Assembly (NCBI GenBank): GCA_947451385.1
Contig: CANFYZ010000002.1
Span: 1 to 64,000, forward strand
Length of the DNA: 64,000 nucleotides
Origin: Comamonadaceae bacterium
GTDB taxonomy: Bacteria; Pseudomonadota; Gammaproteobacteria; Burkholderiales; Burkholderiaceae_C
Direction of reading: 5' to 3'
Positions 62,604-64,000 of this stretch are shown in pieces. Both the position numbers and the translations under genes were made by a program. Below the pieces are notes generated by a model, which was given only the letters and a program-made list of their open reading frames with translations, did no database searches and was not told the DNA's origin. Positions within the stretch are counted from its first letter, which is position 1, and every line of letters starts with the position of its first letter.

Positions 62604-63373
62604 GCTGTTTCTTTCATAGTGTTCGACAGGGTGCCAATGCCTTCAATCGAGACTTCGACAACGGCGTCATTTTGCCAAGGCATGGCCCCGAGCGAGGTGC
62701 CACAGGAAATAATGTCACCCGCCTCCAAAGTCATGCCTCTGGACAATTTGGCCACCAATTCTTGCGGTGAAAAAAACATGTCGGTCACCGGGTAATTCTG
62801 GCGTTCTCGTCCGTTGACTTTGGCGCTCACCATGGCTTTTGTGCAATCCAAGTCGGTTTCAATCCAAGGGCCGAAAGGGGTAAAGCCATCAAAATTTTTG
62901 GCGCGAGTCCATTGCTCAAAACTGCTGTCGGATCGAAGTAACTCAATCGCAGTGACGTCGTTGACGCAGGTGAATCCAAAAATATGTTGATCGGCATCTT
63001 CGACAGGAATATCGCGTCCCCGGCGTCCAATGACAATGCCCAACTCCGCCTCGTAAACCACCCGGCCGATATCGGGTACGGGCCGAATCACAGCTTGAAG
63101 ATGGTGTGAATAAGAATTAGGCGATTTGAGAAAATAAAGCGGTTCTGAAGGCGCACTCCAGCCGTTCTTTTCTGCTGCAGCTTTGAAATTATTCCAAAGC
63201 GCGATCACTTTACCGGGATGGCAAGGCGCCAGTAGCTCCACTTCCGACAGCGGCAAGGTGTCGCCCGTCGGTTGGGGGTTTTCGAACATCTGGCCTGTAT
63301 GGAGATGGACGGTATCACCCACCAGTTGACCCAGGCCAACGCGGCCTTGGTGAGCGAAACGTAGCCACTTCAT
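62600..63373 (-). CDS. fumarylacetoacetate hydrolase (FAA) family protein (257 aa)
   Basis: The C-terminal FAA fold has metal ligands in YEAELGIVIG (two Glu) and GFTCVNDVTAIE (Asp), and the Lys in KNFDGFTPFGPW. Members cleave C-C bonds of acylpyruvates or decarboxylate/hydrate related diacids. The N-terminal domain is short. GTAGGAGAAA precedes ATG 63373. The stop overlaps the start of the PanE-like gene, so the two are translationally coupled. The 6S RNA gene lies immediately upstream, at the place where ygfA lies in enterics. Confidence 0.87.
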   Translation of the reverse strand: MKWLRFAHQGRVGLGQLVGDTVHLHTGQMFENPQPTGDTLPLSEVELLAPCHPGKVIALWNNFKAAAEKNGWSAPSEPLYFLKSPNSYSHHLQAVIRPVPDIGRVVYEAELGIVIGRRGRDIPVEDADQHIFGFTCVNDVTAIELLRSDSSFEQWTRAKNFDGFTPFGPWIETDLDCTKAMVSAKVNGRERQNYPVTDMFFSPQELVAKLSRGMTLEAGDIISCGTSLGAMPWQNDAVVEVSIEGIGTLSNTMKETA

Positions 63374-63411
63374 GCGGTTTCTCCTACCGGCTAATTCAAA
63401 AATTTTTTGGA

Positions 63412-63592
63412 AAAGGTGTCTGCAGTGCCACCGGACCCTCATCCTGAACCGGGGGTTCAGGTGGGCGAGGGCAGACTGACGTTGGGTTCGTCTGACGCGA
63501 GACGATCACGCTCACCAGTCGATGTACCAAGCCCGAGCTCAATGAGCATTGGTTCAAGGAAATATAAAGCCCAGCATGCACTGCAGACCGGG
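63412..63592 (-). ncRNA. ssrS: 6S RNA (ssrS), about 180 nt, RNA polymerase regulator
   Basis: On the minus strand the two ends are complementary (GGTCTGCAGTGC at 63578-63589 against GCACTGCAGACACC at 63415-63428) and enclose a long imperfect hairpin. The 3' half contains the conserved hairpin CCTGAACCCCCGGTTCAGG of 6S RNAs, and an unpaired middle can form the open-promoter-like bubble. It lies directly downstream of zapA, the conserved location. The exact ends are estimates. It binds sigma70-RNA polymerase in stationary phase. Confidence 0.85.
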
Positions 63593-63629
63593 TGAATTGT
63601 AGGCCAAATGGTCTGTTTGGCGGTGTCGC

Positions 63630-63971
63630 TTAAATCAATTGACCGTCACGGCCCAGGGTCTGGTCAAGGCGCTGCAACAACTGGTTCAGGCGTTCTGAAT
63701 CCGTGTCAGACAGGGGCGCGGGTGGGGCGGCGGGGGAGAGGGTGTTGGGCAAAACCTCGGTGTTCGCTGACGCATTGGCATCGAAGGCCAAGTTCAAGGC
63801 CGCCAATACCGCAATGCGGTCGCGCGCCTTGATTTTGCCGGCGTCGCGGATCTTGCACATGGCCGCATCCACCTTGCTGACGGCCGCCAACAACTGCGGC
63901 TCGCCGCCCTCGGGGCAACCCAGCAGATAGCTTTGGCCCATGATTTGGACTTCCAATTGCTTTGAACTCAT
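63630..63971 (-). CDS. zapA: cell division protein ZapA (113 aa)
   Basis: A small protein that bundles FtsZ. The N-terminal beta domain (VQIMGQSYLLGCPEGGEPQLLAAVSKVD) is followed by the AAVSKVDAAM-KIRDAGKIKARDRIAVLAALNLA helix and, after a short Pro/Ala linker, a final coiled coil (DSERLNQLLQRLDQTLGRD). The ATG overlaps a likely stop of an upstream gene (ATGA). 6S RNA follows 38 bases after the stop. Confidence 0.92.
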   Translation of the reverse strand: MSSKQLEVQIMGQSYLLGCPEGGEPQLLAAVSKVDAAMCKIRDAGKIKARDRIAVLAALNLAFDANASANTEVLPNTLSPAAPPAPLSDTDSERLNQLLQRLDQTLGRDGQLI

Positions 63972-64000
63972 GGCGCGGCATCCGGTGCAGAAGGGGCGGG
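63968..64000 (-). CDS. possible C-terminal end of an upstream gene (partial)
   Basis: Ten sense codons (ending PAPSAPDAAP) and a TGA overlap the zapA ATG as ATGA. In related genomes a small coiled-coil division protein often precedes zapA, but ten residues cannot identify it, and chance is possible. Confidence 0.25.
   Translation of the reverse strand, partial: PAPSAPDAAP

Noticed and set aside
1..64000. Mobile elements, prophage, CRISPR, tRNA or rRNA genes
   Set aside because: I saw no transposase, integrase, terminal repeats, regularly spaced repeats or tRNA-like TPsiC arms outside coding sequence; a tRNAscan or IS search would settle it.

Overview
The window reads as a GC-rich chromosomal segment of a betaproteobacterium, most likely a Comamonadaceae member (Limnohabitans / Rhodoferax / Polaromonas type). 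The reasons are six periplasmic Bug-type (TctC-like) solute receptors, the ccoI-ccoS-ccoNOQP-ccoG order followed by fnr and hemN, a 6S RNA directly downstream of zapA, and an oxidative uronate pathway joined to a TRAP transporter. The genus is inferred, not proven. Coding density is very high. No gene-free stretch exceeds 300 bases, and I saw no insertion sequence, integrase, CRISPR array, tRNA or rRNA.

Layout. 1-1840: the end of an AEC-family carrier, overlapped by an MFS permease. 1867-15311: an accessory catabolic block. It holds a Bug receptor gene divergent from a UGSC-like two-domain protein, then nine closely packed minus-strand genes. Six of these encode exported hydrolases of different folds (alpha/beta hydrolase, SGNH, B3-like metallo-beta-lactamase fold, M20, type-B carboxylesterase, tannase/feruloyl esterase). 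They are followed by a Bug receptor, an aldo/keto reductase and a dienelactone hydrolase. 15534-17314: a short quinone reductase - dienelactone hydrolase unit closed by a terminator. 17438-27630: mostly housekeeping (surE-pcm-nlpD, an exonuclease, rlmD, a Bax-inhibitor-like protein, a GlcG-like protein, cytochrome c, ilvD, lgt and an SMP-30 lactonase).

27693-39646: a GntR/FCD regulator divergent from a complete oxidative hexuronate/aldarate route. The genes are udh, kdgD, TRAP dctPQM, garD, a ketoglutarate-semialdehyde dehydrogenase, gudD and two Bug receptors. Uronate would be oxidised to aldarate, dehydrated to 5-keto-4-deoxyglucarate, converted to 2-oxoglutarate semialdehyde and oxidised to 2-oxoglutarate. 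39779-44605: a malonate operon (GntR regulator, malonyl-CoA decarboxylase, Bug receptor, malonyl-CoA synthetase) with a tandem palindromic operator upstream.

44678-56117: a microaerobic respiration region with a universal stress protein, the copper ATPase ccoI, ccoS, ccoNOQP, ccoG, fixH-like, fnr, hemN and a TauE/UreH-like protein. Three good FNR boxes sit at usp/ccoI, ccoN and fnr/hemN. 56147-63373: a TauE permease and an AAE3-like CoA ligase, divergent from a full tripartite transporter tctCBA, then a ketopantoate-reductase-like enzyme and a fumarylacetoacetate-hydrolase-like enzyme on the other strand. 63412-63971: 6S RNA and zapA.

The least explained parts are the exported-hydrolase operon with its UGSC-like neighbour, and the CoA ligase / tctCBA / PanE-like / FAA-like cluster.
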